From: Blastocladiella britannica
Taxonomy: Eukaryota; Blastocladiomycota; Blastocladiomycetes; Blastocladiales; Blastocladiaceae
DNA: 16,825 bases
Assembly (NCBI GenBank): GCA_025349905.2
Contig: MU624744.1
Coordinates: 9,874-26,698 of the forward strand
Direction of reading: 5' to 3'
Positions 6,280 to 16,825 of the stretch are shown in pieces (positions within the stretch are counted from its first letter, which is position 1; the number at the start of each line of letters is the position of its first letter). The notes under the pieces are model-generated. The model made no database searches and was not told the origin of the DNA. It was given only the letters and a program-made list of their open reading frames with translations. The translations under genes were made by a program, and so were the position numbers.

Positions 6280-7716
6280 ATGTTTCACCTTCTCGACCTG
6301 CCCGTACCCGTGCTCCGAACGCTACACTGGCACTTGGACGTGCCCTCTGTCCTCGCGCTCCGGCAAACATCGAAAGTGCCCGCCCACTCCGACTTGGTGG
6401 TCGAAGACCCGTGGCTCACGACCATCATGGTCTTAATTTCGCTGAATGAACCGGCATTTCTGAAATTGGTGCCACCGTACGCCAAAGTGCAACAAGAGTC
6501 CATTTCTGACCTGTCGCTGTTTTGCCGGCTAGTGCGAGTGCTGGTGCGCATGGACGCGCAACGGCCGCAGTGGAGCATTTTGCGGAGGTGGACAATGGGC
6601 CGGCCAACCATGTCCGTAGACCAACTGGGCGACATGGTCACTGATGCATCGATGCACAGCGCGGCGTACTCGCTGGACGTGCTGTTGGCCTAGAAGACGC
6701 GGAACGGCAAGTCATTGCAGTCGCTTCGGGACTGGCGGATGTTGCCGGGCGGATTACCGCGCGTGCTTGTCCACCAACGCATCACGGACCGGCCTGACCA
6801 CTCTCACTGGGTGTGATCGCGCGTATTGCCGTTCTTGGCCGCGCGCGTAGACCCGTTCTGGATCCTGCAGAACATGGCCAACGACGCGGCCGGGTACTTG
6901 ATGGTCCTTGCGCGCGCGTTCCGCCAGATTAGCGCTGACGGCGCCATGCGCGCCAACGCCATCGACGGGACATTGGCCGACCATTTGGCCACCGAGCCGC
7001 CGGAGAGCTTGACGGCCCTGATTGCCGTGGCAGTGCGGGCCAACACTGAGATGTTTGGCGAGATTTTCAGGACGCTAGCGCTGACCAAGTCGCCCGTGAC
7101 GGTCTTTGCGTCCCTGGTGACGGCCATGGTATTGGCGCACCACCACGACACGGTGTGGCGCCCGCAGCACCCGATGGCGAATACTACGGCGTTTCGGGCC
7201 GATGCCGAGATGTCGCAGTACGGCGACAACTATTGGAAATTGGTGACGCAGCTCATTCGCGCCACCGACTCGTGAACCGCGGGCGTACTGAGCATCGGGT
7301 TCAAGGACGTGCCGCCCATTTCGTTGCGGCATGCGTTGATTTCGTTTGTGCCGGCGATCGCACACTCGTCGTCGGTCCCGACCTTATCCTTTATCTTTTC
7401 CGTCCTGTCCATCGACCCGTCCGAGTTCTCGACTTTCTTACAGCACGAGGCGCACAACGTGTTGTCCACTGGCGACGGTCCGCTCACCGGCCCATTGGCG
7501 GACATGCTGGCCGACCCGACCGCGACCCACTCGAGATCGTTCATCAGGGAAAACAGGGTGTACCTGAGCTCGGGTCAGTGGCCGCGGCCATGTCCGATTG
7601 CCAGGCGTGTCGCAAGGCGATTGAAGTGCACGGGATGACGGCCGAGGCAGCCGCGGAGCGAGAGTGGGGGGGTGGTCAATGTGCCCAAGCTGATTGCGTT
7701 CATGCAGTCTCTTTGA
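6280..7716 (+). pseudogene. F-box protein gene interrupted by stop codons and frame changes
   Basis: The ATG at 6280 starts a recognisable F-box (LLDLPVPVLRTLHWHLDVPS then VLALRQTSK). F-box proteins link substrates to SCF ubiquitin ligases through Skp1. One plus-strand frame stays coding-like for over 1.2 kb, with a mostly helical C-terminal region rich in Ala, Leu and Thr. It is broken by TAG at 6691, TGA at 6814 and TGA at 7273. Near 7575 the coding sense moves to another frame (SVAAAMSDCQACRKAIEVHG) and returns after a G7 run near 7666-7672 (VVNVPKLIAFMQSL, TGA 7714-7716). Intact genes nearby use TAG and TGA as terminators, so recoding is unlikely. No GT-AG intron removes the stops. The full product would be about 475-480 residues with no recognised substrate-binding repeats. 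It is most likely a pseudogene of an expanded F-box family. Confidence 0.6.
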
Positions 7717-7924
7717 CTACTGATCTGTCTCTGTGGGATGATCTGGGGGTACACGGGTAAAATGTAAAAACTGATCGTCACCACAAGCCTGTTTCGACTG
7801 TGCCGCCGCTGCAACATTTTTACAAAAAAAAAAATTTCACACGCGTACCTCGGCCCGTCCCTGCGTCAGGCCTGCAGGCCATGCCTCTCTTCTGTATTTG
7901 AATCAAAGGCAATAAAAATTCATT
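7717..7924 (+). promoter_or_regulatory. Upstream region of the ABCC transporter gene
   Basis: About 200 bp separate the F-box remnant from the transporter ATG. It contains an A-rich tract near 7824-7836 and an AATAAA at 7911-7916, very close to the transporter start. The hexamer would more naturally end an upstream plus-strand transcript. I see no clear TATA box. Confidence 0.35.
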
Positions 7925-10900
7925 ATGTCGACTACGCCCGTCCTCACGGGCAAGCCTGGGACGCCTGCGACGCCGTCGCCGGTACCGATGCACGAGCTAT
8001 TGGCACCGCCTCCACCACCTCACAAGGATGCCGAAGTAAATGACGCGCCCGAACCAACCGTACCTAGTCGTCCACCCGCCGCATACCCTTCCGCCAGCCT
8101 TCTGTCGCGGTCCGTGTACTCGTGGGTGTCCCCGCTGATTGCTCGGCGCGACGCCATCTCCGAGTCGAACTTGAACGAGCTGGATGACTGGGACCGGTCC
8201 GATTTTTTACTGGATGCGCTTGGCCGCGAATGGACGCGCGAAAAACACCACCCCAAACCGCCTCGGCTGTGGGTGGCGTTACTGCGCACCTTCAAGTCTC
8301 AGATCATGTGGTCGGCGGCGTGGTGGGGCGTCGAGATTATCGCCAAGATCTGCGAGGCGGTGTTCTTGGGCGAAATGATCCGCGAGTTCCAGAGTGGAGG
8401 AGGACATGTGGGGAGCGCGGGGTGGGCGTGGGCCGCGGGCTTAACGGTGGCCACAACGGTCCATGGGATGATGCATCACGCGTCGTTCTTTATTGGCATG
8501 CGGCTCGGGCAGCAGTTGCGCACGTCCAGTGCGTCTTCTTCTCCGCTTGCTTCAATACGAATACTGATAAATGTTAAAAGTGGGAGCCTTGCTGTACCAG
8601 AAATCCATCCACTTGGCCGCGGGTTCCGCGTCAGCCGGAATCGTCGTCAACCTTGTCTCCAACGACTTGTCCCCCTTCGAACCGTTTGCGCTGTTCGGCC
8701 ACTCGCTGTGGATCGGCGTGCTCGAGATCCCCGTCTGCAGCTACTTGCTGTACCGCAACTTATCGTGGCCGTCGTTGCTTGGGTTGGCGGTAATTTTCCT
8801 GGTGATCCCGATGCAGGGGTGGTTCGGGCGCAAGTTCCATACGTTCCGCAAACGCATGGTCAAGTCGCGCGATTCCCGGATCCGGCTCATGAGCGACTTG
8901 ATTACGGGCATTCAGTTGATCAAGCTGCAGGGGTGGCGGGCACCGTTTATTGACGAGGTCGAGCGCGTCCGTGGCCAAGAAATGAAGGACTTGAAAAAGT
9001 ACGTTTACCTTTTGGGGGGTGCTGTCGTATATGAATCGATATTTAACGAAAAAAATGTAAACTTAGTGGAAACATGTTCGAGGCCGGAAACGAAGCCCTG
9101 TTCTTCATGTTCCCGCTGCTCGTCTCTCTGGTGACGTACGGCACCTCCGTGGCCGCAGGTATCCCGCTATCCGCACCCGCCGTGTTCTCGTCGATCGCGC
9201 TGTTCAACGTCATGCGCCAGACGCTGACCACGTACGTCCCCAAATCCGTCAAGTCGCTGACCGAGGTGATTGTGTCGCTGCGCCGGATCCAGGCATACTT
9301 GATGCAGCCCGAGACCGAGTCGCGCGCTGGTGGAACCGATGATGGCACGCAAGCGCAGTCGCTGGACGACGTGGACTCCACTCAACCGGCGATCCGACTG
9401 ACCAACGCGAGCTTTGCTTGGGACGGGTTTGCGATACGTGACGTGTCGGTTGAGATTAAGCAGGCGTCACTAACGGCGGTGATTGGGCCCGTGGGAGCGG
9501 GCAAGTCGTCGCTGGTGCTGGCATTGCTGGGCGAAATGCCACCCTCGTCATCATCCCCAGAACAGCAACTGTACGTCGACCCCAAACACCGCATCATGGC
9601 CTACGCGCCCCAAACCCCCTGGGTCCTGGCGGGAACCATCCTCGACAACATCCTTTTCTCGCACGCCCTCGACCCCGAATGGCTGCGCACGGTCCTCGCT
9701 ATCTGCTCGCTGGAACCCGACCTGGACCAGTGGCCGCACGGCTTAGCCACAGTCGTCGGGGACCGCGGGGTCGCGTTATCGGGCGGCCAAAAGGCGCGGC
9801 TGGCTCTGGCCCGCGCCGTGTACGCCCGGGCCCCCGTGCTGCTTTTGGACGATCCGCTGAGCGCCGTGGATACGAGGGTCGCAAGGCGCATCTTTGACGC
9901 GGTGCGGACCGCTCCCGAGCTCGCGCATACGACAAGGATCCTGGTCACGCACCAGCTGCAGTTTGTGGCCGAGTGCGACTTGGTGGTGGTCATGGAGCGC
10001 GGAGCGACGGTGGCCGTGGGCACCTGGGACGATGTGCGAGCGCAGCATGACCGGCGGGTGGCGGTGGTCGGGGTCGAGGAGGCGAGGGGCGACTGGATGG
10101 CGATTCTGGCCGAGTACGACCAGCAGCCAGACGCCGCCGCGGCCGATCTGTCCGATGTGACTGCGGCACCAAGTCCAGCCGCTGCACCACCAAAGGCCGC
10201 CGCCCCCACAATCGATATCACCGGCGACACCGCGGGCGCCGCCGCCGTCGCTGCCTTACAAGCCGAGACGTCCGCGGTGGGCACCGTGCACTGGTCGACG
10301 TTTGTGCGGTTCCTGATCCGCCCGACGTCGGTGTGGACGTTACTGGCGGTCGTGGTGGGTATGTTTGGCGCGCAGACCGCCGCGGCCGCGTCCGACTGGC
10401 ACTTGGCGCAGTGGTCGCGCAAGCCAACCGACGTGCAGTTACACGACTCTTTCTACTTGACTCTGTACTGGTCGCTGATCTTGGCCGCGGTGGTGGTCGG
10501 GGTGATCAGGGCATTGATGGTGTATGCGCTGATGCTCAATAGTTCGCTGGTGACGTCCCAGGAGATGCTGAGAGCGGTGATGGACGCGCCGTTGGCGTGG
10601 TTTTCCAAGAACCGGGCGGGGCAGATCTTGAACCGGTTTTCTAGTACGCTATCCTTTTTTTTTTTTCTTGTTCAATTGACGCTGACAACATAAAGTAGAG
10701 GACCAATCGATCATCGACGAACAACTCCCTTCGGTCCTATTCAACACGCTGCAATGTCTATTCCAAGCATTCGCCGTCCTGGTCGTCGTGGTCGCAGTCC
10801 TTCCCTGGATCGCGCTCTCGATCCCCGTCCTCGGCTTTGGGTTTATTTCCTTACGCCGCAAGTACATTGGCGCGTCGCGGTCCATCAAGCGCATCGAGGC

Positions 10901-12143
10901 CGTGACGCGGTCGCCCATGTACTCTCATTTATCCGCGTCCCTGGAAGGTTTACCGGTCATTCGCGCACTCGGCGCACAACAACTGTTTGCAAAAAGGTTC
11001 AACGAGTACACGGACGCCAACACACGCGCGGTGTTTGCGCAAGCCGGGTGTGCGCGGTGGTTGGGCGTGCGGCTGGACTTGATGTCGAGCGTGTTCTTGG
11101 GGATCGCCGCGTTCTTGGCCCAGGGGATCGCTGTCTCGGGATCGTTACCCGCTGCCTTAGCGGGTTTGGCGCTTTCGTACACGCTGCAGCTCAACGGCCT
11201 CCTCCAGTGGCTGGTGCGGCAGACGGTCGAGTGCGAGGTCATGTTTGTGGCCGTCGAGCGCATGCTCGAGTACGTCGATGTGCCGCGCGAAGCCGACTTG
11301 CCCAGTACCGCGGTCCCACCATCGGCGGAGTGGCCGACGAAAGGGGACTTGACCATCACCAACATGTCGCTGACGTACCCCGGGTCGGGCACGGCTCCCG
11401 TGCTGAGCGACTGGTGCGTCGAGTTCAAGGCCGGCGAGCGCATCGGGATCGTGGGGCGCACGGGAGCGGGCAAATCGAGCTTCTTTGCGGCGCTGTTCCG
11501 GTCGTACCCGTTCCAAGGGACCATCGTTTTGGACGGGGTGGATACGGCAACGTTACCGGTTGAGGTGCTGCGGCAGCGGCTCTCGATCATCCCCCAAGAA
11601 CCGTTCTTGTTCAAGGGAACGTTACGGTTCAACCTGGACCCGTTTGCCGAGTACGCCGACTCCGACTTATGGCGCGCACTGGCCCGCGTCGAGTTGTTGT
11701 CGGTCGTTGAGCGGCTCGAGGGCAAACTCGATGCGCCCGTGGACGACGGTGGGGCGAACTTTTCCGTCGGGCAGCGCCAGTTACTGTGCCTGGCCCGGTC
11801 GTTGCTGAAACGATCCAAAGTATTGGTGTGCGACGAGGCGACCGCCAACATTGATTTCCGATCGGACGGGTTGATTCAGGCGGTGCTCAAGGACGATTTC
11901 GGTGGCGGGGACACGCTGGTATTGACGATCGCGCACCGGTTGTCGACGGTGATTGACTACGATCGGATCCTGGTGCTGGATGGTGGGAGAATCGTGGAGT
12001 TGGGGCACGCGTGGGAGTTACTACAGATCAAGGAAGGCGTTCTGGCGAGAATGGTCGAAGATACGGGCGAAGAGGGCGCGCGGCAGCTGCGCGAGATGGC
12101 GCGGGTCAGCTTCGAGGGTCGGGGTCGTCGTCCGTCATTGTAA
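7925..12143 (+). CDS. ABCC-subfamily (MRP4-like) ABC transporter
   Basis: Exons 7925-8528, 8581-8998, 9067-10643 and 10699-12143 join in frame to about 1347 aa, a usual length for short ABCC proteins (TMD1-NBD1-TMD2-NBD2, no TMD0). The family exports organic anions, conjugates or nucleotides across plasma or vacuolar membranes using ATP. The N-terminus is Pro-rich and precedes the ABCC-type SLLSRSVYSWVSPLI. NBD1 has Walker A GPVGAGKSS (481-489), LSGGQKA (578-), Walker B LLLDD (599-603) and switch His636. Asp603 replaces the catalytic Glu, as is normal for ABCC site 1. NBD2 has GRTGAGKSS (1119-), FSVGQRQ (1221-), VCDEA with Glu1246, and His1279. TMD2 includes the family hallmark NRFSK-DQSIIDEQLP across the last splice. 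The linker between the halves is Ala/Pro-rich. The substrate cannot be told from sequence. Confidence 0.96.
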
Positions 12144-12331
12144 TGTTATGCGCTCGCTTACTCTCTTACTCTCTTCGCACATTAACGTTACCGTTTGATC
12201 AACCCGCTCTCTGCGCTTGGCCAATCACTATCCCTCTCGTACCTGGGCCATTATTCGCGCGTCGTGGTCAAATACCCTCGGACGACACTCCCACGGCCAA
12301 ATCGATCAATCGAGAAAATTAATTAAGAATA

Positions 12332-13087
12332 ATGGGCGCGTCCATGTACTCGTACGCAACCTCGCCCTACGCCGGCGTGGCCTACTCGGTGATCGTCCCC
12401 TCGGTCGCCCTGGCGCTATACTTGACGCTGTCGGGGTACGGCGAGTCGTTCGACGTCGGCTACTACTTGCTGGCCACGTCCCCCTACATGTGGGCGGCGA
12501 CGGGCATTGCGCTGGCCATCTCGCTGTCGGTGGTGGGCGCCGCGTGGGGGATTTTTATTGTCGGCGCATCGATCTTGGGGGCGGGGGTGAAGGCGCCGCG
12601 GATCACGACCAAGAACTTGGTCAGGTACTTTGCACATTTTATACTATATTCCATGCGAGAAATAGGCGCTAATGCAGTAAAGTATACAAAGTATCATCTT
12701 CTGCGAGGCAGTGGCCATCTACGGGATCATTGTGGCCATCGTCTTCAGTTCCAAGTTATCTGCGATCTCGGGCGCATTCACCACCGCGTCGTACTTCACG
12801 GGGTATGCGATCTTCTGGTCGGGGATCACCGTGGGCCTGTGCAACATCGCCTGTGGGGTGGCGGTGGGCATCACGGGGTCGTCGACGGCCATTGCCGACG
12901 CGCATGACCCGCAGCTGTTTGTGAAGGTGCTGGTGATTGGGATCTTTGCGTCGGTGATTGGGATTTTCGGGTTGATTGTTGCGCTTCTGCAGGTACGGCA
13001 TTTCCATTTTTTTTTTTATGTTTCTGCCATGGATCTCACTATATTTGAAATAAACAGACCGGCAAGGCGCCCGACTTCAAGGTTTGA
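12332..13087 (+). CDS. VMA16: V-ATPase V0 proteolipid subunit c''
   Basis: Exons 12332-12624, 12692-12992 and 13058-13087 join across introns 12625-12691 and 12993-13057 to give 207 aa. Subunit c'' is one of the proton-carrying proteolipids of the V0 rotor, which acidifies vacuoles and endosomes. The protein is almost entirely hydrophobic, with five likely helices: an extra N-terminal one, then two hairpin pairs. The essential carboxylate sits in [15 protein letters not shown] as Glu103, formed just after the first splice. The second glycine-rich pair ([16 protein letters not shown], then [17 protein letters not shown]) and the C-terminal TGKAPDFKV match the yeast layout. Where yeast Vma16 has a second Glu in its last helix, this protein has Gly181. 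The tiny 30-nt last exon encodes only ten codons including the stop. Its promoter lies in the 188 bp after the ABC transporter. Confidence 0.95.
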
Positions 13088-13139
13088 AAACGAACAAATG
13101 CAATCGATTTCTTTTTTTTTTTTCTTTTTTTCTTTAAAG
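13088..13139. terminator. Shared 52-bp convergent terminator region with poly-T tract
   Basis: The stops of VMA16 (13087, plus) and ILS1 (13140, minus) are separated by 52 bp, mostly T-runs interrupted by C (about 13109-13134). No AATAAA is present between them. The 3' ends of the two transcripts must therefore overlap each other's coding sequence or be extremely short. Confidence 0.5.
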
Positions 13140-16100
13140 CTAGGCCCACACAAACGTCAACGCGAACCGCGCCCCATTCACCTCCTGCTCCTCATCGGCC
13201 ACCACCACCTTGGCTCCCTTGGGCGCCGCCGAATCCACCAACGGCTTCTTGAGCGCGCGCGCCAGCACCTCGGCCGACTCCGCGTCGGTCAACGCATCCA
13301 CCAATTTCCCGTCCGGATCCGCCACCACGGTGTAAAAGTAATCGATGGCGTCGGTCGGGACCAGTCCGGCCTTCTTGCGCAGCCGCTGCACGCGGTTAAT
13401 GATTTCGCGGGCGGTAGCCTCGCGTTCCAACCCGGCATCGACGCCAATGTCCATGAGCACCAGCGCATCCTTATCGTTGGCGGCCTGCCAGTCGGGCGAT
13501 GTGCCCGCGTAGAAACGGACCACCTTCAAGTCGTCGGCACCCAACTCGATTCCTTCTACGACCATGGTGCCCGAAACCGCAAATTTCTTCACGTCCGCCG
13601 ACGACACTTTCGCCAGCCCGTTCTTGACCTTGGGCATATCTTTACGCAGCTTGATCCCCAGCACCTTGAAGTCTGCCTCGGCCCGGTACGCGACGTGGTG
13701 CTTGTCTTCGTCCGACGACAGCGTCACGGCCCGCACGTTGAGCTCGTCGCGCACGTACGACGCCAGCGCGCCCACGTCGGACAGGTACTCCGGGTCCGAG
13801 TGCAGGACCACCAGCTCGCGCAACGGGGTCTTGAGCCCGATCGTGCACCGGTCGCGAACCACGCGGCCCAGCTCAATCACGGCCTGCATCCGGCCGACTT
13901 GCCGCTCGATGGCCATGTCAAAGTACTCGGGTTTCGGGACCGGGAACATTTGGAAATGAACCGACTTGAACTCGGTGGCGGCGCGGTCGGCGGATGCCGC
14001 GTTGAGGGCGGCGCTACCGGCGCCGTGGCCGCGGCCGCCGGCGCGCTTGACTTTCTTTTGCTGCTGGCCCTTTTGGTTCTTGTTCTTTTTGGGCTTCGGA
14101 GCACTCGCACCGCCGTTGGCAGCAGCAACAGGAGGCTGCGGCAAGTACGTCTTGAGCTGCTGGTACTGCGCCTCGGCCATGAACGGCGTAAACGGGGCCA
14201 TGATCTTGGCCAGCGTGAGCAACACCTCGAACAGCGCGGACAGCGCGCGCACGCCGTCGTCCGCCCCAAACTCGGCCTTCAACCGGCGCCGGTTGTACCG
14301 CACGTACATGTTGGTGAGCTGGTCAATGAACTGCAGTAAGCGGGGCACCACCGTGTACAGCCGGTACTCGGCCATTTCGGCGCGCACAAACGAGACCAGC
14401 GACTGGAGCGACGCCAGGACCCAGCGGTCCATGACGTTTTCGTGCTGGCCGACCGAGCTAGGGTCGTACGCGAACTCAATCCCGTGCTCGGCGCGCAGCT
14501 GCGCGACCTGCAACGCAAAGAACTTGGCCGAGTTGTGCCACGGAAGCAACACCCGGGATACGATATCGCGCACGCCCTCCTCCTTGAACGCGAGCGACTC
14601 CCCACGGACCACGGGCGAGTTGATCAGGTACAGCCGCAGCGCGTCGGCGCCGTACGCGTCCAGGACCGCCATCGGGTCCGGGTAGTTTTTCAGCCGCTTC
14701 GACATTTTCTTGCCGTCGGCCGCCAACACGAGGCCGTTGACAATCAGGTTCTTGAAGGGCGGGCGGTCAAACAAGTGCGTGGAAAGCACCATCAGCGTGT
14801 AGAACCAGCCACGGGTCTGGTCGATGCCCTCGGCGATAAAATCGGCGGGGAACGCGGACTCGAACTTGGCCTTGTTCTCGAACGGGTAGTGGTGCTGCGC
14901 GTACGGCATGGATCCGGACTCGAACCAGCAGTCAAACACCTCCTCGATCCGGTGCAACACGGTGCCCGGGTTGGTGGTGGATGGGATCGTGATGTGGTCG
15001 ATCGAGTCGCGGTGCAGGTCGGTGATATCGGCGACCCCGGACTTTTCGCGCAACTCGGCGACTGACCCAATGCACACCATTTCGGTAAAATCGGCGTTGG
15101 TCCACAACGGAATCGGGGTGCCCCAGTACCGGTTCCGTGAGACGTTCCAGTCGCGCGCCTGCGCCAGCCAGTTATGGAACCGTTTTTCCTGCACGAACGC
15201 GGGCACCCAGCGGGACTGCGCGTTGTTGGCGCACAGTTTCTCGCGCAGTTCTTGCACGCGCACAAACCACGAGGGGACCGCGCGGTACATGAGCGGCGTG
15301 TCGGACCGCCAGCAGAACGGGTACGGGTGCGTGAACGTCGACTGGCGGATGAGGCGGCCACGCGTCTTCAAGTCCTTCTGGATCGGCTTGTCGGCGTCCT
15401 TGAAGTAGAGCCCTGCGAAATCGACCACGCGGTCGGTTAAGTGGCCGCCGTCGTCGACCGGGCACGGCACGTCTTCGGCGGTGATGAGCCCGGCGGCAAT
15501 GCACACACGGTGGTCGTCCTCGCCGAACCCGGGCGCTTGGTGCACGATCCCCGTACCGGAGTCGTCGGTCACGTAGGTATCGGTGAGGACCGTGTGCGCA
15601 CCGCGGTCACCGTACTCGGCCACGAAATAGTCGTACAGCGGCACGTAGCGCGTGCCCTTCAGAGACGCGCCCGTGTGCTTGGACAGCACCGTGTACTTGG
15701 CCTTCTTCACGTCCTTGTACAGCGCGTCGAGGCGTTTTTCGAGGAGGATGTACTGGGCGCCGGATTCCGTATCTTTTTATTTCGTCGGTTTGAGTCCTTG
15801 AGCCAAAAGAAAAAAAGAAAAAAAGAAAAAAGAATAAGAAAACGTACCCTTGATCTTGACGTACTCGAACGCCGGGTGCACGCACAGCGCCAAGTTGGAC
15901 GGCAACGTCCACGGCGTAGTGGTCCACGCCAAGAACGCGGTCTGCGGCTCGTCCACGAGCGGAAACGATACCACGACCGACGGGTCGTTGACGTCCTTGT
16001 AGTTCTGCGATGCTTCAAAGTTGGCCACGGGCGTCGAGCAACCCGTCGAAAACGGCATGACCCGGAACCCGCGGTACACCTGGTCTTTGTTGAACAGCTG

Positions 16101-16697
16101 CGCAAACACCCACCAGACCGACTCCATGAATTCGGGGTTGAGCGTCTTGTAGTCGTTCTTGAAGTCGATCCACCGGCCCATGCGGGTGACCGTCTGCTCC
16201 CACTCGGCGCTGTATCGCATCACGATCTCGCGGCACGCAGCGTTATACGCTTTAATGCCCATTTTCATCACGTCGGCGCGGCCGGTGATGTTCAGTTTCT
16301 TGTCGATCTCGTGTTCCACGGGAAGGCCGTGGGTGTCCCAGCCGAACCGACGCTCCACATGGTGGCCCGTCACGTGCGCGTAGCGGGTCACAATGTCCTT
16401 GATGGTGCCGGCGAGCAGGTGGCCGTAGTGGGGCAGTCCCGTCGCAAAGGGGGGGCTTTATAGAACTTTCATGAGTAAAGAAAAGTATCATATAGAAGAA
16501 GTGAAAGAGTACCCGTCAAAGAAACTGTAGACGGGACGACCCTCAGACAGCTTGAGCGAGGTCTGGAACGCGTCGATTTCGGTCCACAGGTCGAGGACCT
16601 TGAGTTCCTCGGTAGGGAAGTGGATGGCTGTTTATTGCATTATCAGTGTGTGGTAATAGTATAAGGGTATGGTATACGCACGCCCAGAGTCGGCCAT
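13140..16697 (-). CDS. ILS1: Isoleucyl-tRNA synthetase, cytosolic
   Basis: Exons 16697-16682, 16627-16513, 16455-15848 and 15772-13140 join across introns of 54, 57 and 75 nt to about 1123 aa, normal for the eukaryotic enzyme. It charges tRNA-Ile with isoleucine and edits mischarged valine. The ATG at 16697 begins MADSGPIHFPTEE; the first exon is only 16 nt. The class I HIGH motif is HYGH (53-56) in [19 protein letters not shown]. The CP1 editing domain has WTTTPWT (221-227) and [10 protein letters not shown] (324-333). KMSKR is at 602-606. The anticodon-binding region includes [15 protein letters not shown] and [11 protein letters not shown] low-complexity Lys/Gln/Gly-rich insert lies at about 790-840. 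No organelle targeting sequence is seen, so a cytosolic role is likely. The frame is intact throughout. Confidence 0.97.
15785..15842 (-). repeat. Homopolymer-rich stretch inside ILS1 intron 3
   Basis: The third ILS1 intron (15773-15847) is dominated by A-runs punctuated by G on the plus strand, i.e. a long pyrimidine tract (T6-7C repeats) on the coding strand leading towards the acceptor. Such tracts help 3' splice-site recognition and are prone to length change. Confidence 0.5.
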
Positions 16698-16825
16698 ATC
16701 TTCTCTCAGTTTTATATACCGTGTAAAAGGTGTTGAGTGGTTGAGAGTGGAGAGTTGTTGATGCACGTCGAGAGAGGTAGTCGCGTTTTAATTCTTTTTT
16801 TTTGTTTTTTGTTTTTTGTTTTTTT
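16698..16825 (-). promoter_or_regulatory. ILS1 upstream region with TATATAA and (CAAAAAA)n
   Basis: On the minus strand, GGTATATAAAAC lies about 15-25 nt before the ILS1 ATG. That is too close to act as a normal TATA box unless the leader is nearly absent. Further upstream is a C/A- and C/T-rich stretch, then a short tandem (CAAAAAA)n at 16797-16825 that runs off the window. Poly-dA tracts of this kind often exclude nucleosomes at fungal promoters. Confidence 0.4.

Noticed and set aside
6280..7716. Stop-codon reassignment or selenocysteine as explanation for in-frame TGA/TAG in the F-box gene
   Set aside because: Neighbouring intact genes end at TGA, TAG and TAA and contain none internally, and two different stop codons are involved.
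9601..10422. Minus-strand 273-residue open frame within the ABC transporter
   Set aside because: It is antisense to NBD1 and the linker of a fully supported gene; GC-rich codons produce such mirror frames.
13110..13135. Poly-T tracts as retrotransposon tails
   Set aside because: There are no target-site duplications or element sequence beside them; they sit in introns or in the convergent spacer, where pyrimidine tracts are common.
14442..15065. Plus-strand open frames antisense to ILS1, including 15441-16463
   Set aside because: They are shadows of the strongly conserved synthetase and the longest one runs through an ILS1 intron.

Overview
This is a nuclear eukaryotic window, most likely from a fungus and probably an early-diverging zoosporic (chytrid or blastocladialean) lineage. 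The evidence is short (about 50-110 nt), AT-rich GT-AG introns with CTAAC/CTAAT-like branch points inside GC-rich exons, a GPI-anchored chitin-deacetylase-type protein, and fungal-type housekeeping genes. The lineage is an inference; the sequence alone does not fix it. Genuine genes end in TAA, TAG or TGA, so the standard genetic code applies.

The left half (1-7716) is accessory. It holds the 3' end of an LRR single-pass membrane protein (+), a minus-strand membrane-protein fragment, a small secreted cysteine protein (+) whose reading frame shifts twice, a His-rich gene (-) needing three frame changes, a possible terminal exon of an acidic protein (+), an intact three-exon chitin/polysaccharide deacetylase (-), a faint broken minus-strand reading frame, and an F-box protein gene (+) interrupted by stop codons and frame changes.

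The right half (7925-16697) is conserved and intact. It holds a four-exon ABCC/MRP-type transporter (+, about 1347 aa), the V-ATPase proteolipid subunit c'' VMA16 (+, three exons, 207 aa), and cytosolic isoleucyl-tRNA synthetase ILS1 (-, four exons, about 1123 aa). VMA16 and ILS1 converge with only 52 bp between their stop codons.

The genes do not form one pathway. The LRR protein, the deacetylase and the small secreted protein are cell-surface or secreted; the transporter and VMA16 are membrane transport proteins; ILS1 is translation. The main pattern is a contrast: about 8.9 kb of coding sequence in the intact genes has no frame break, whereas nearly every lineage-specific-looking gene on the left is broken. 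That points to gene decay rather than poor sequence. I found no CRISPR array, transposon, rRNA or tRNA that I could support, and no clearly new multi-gene system.
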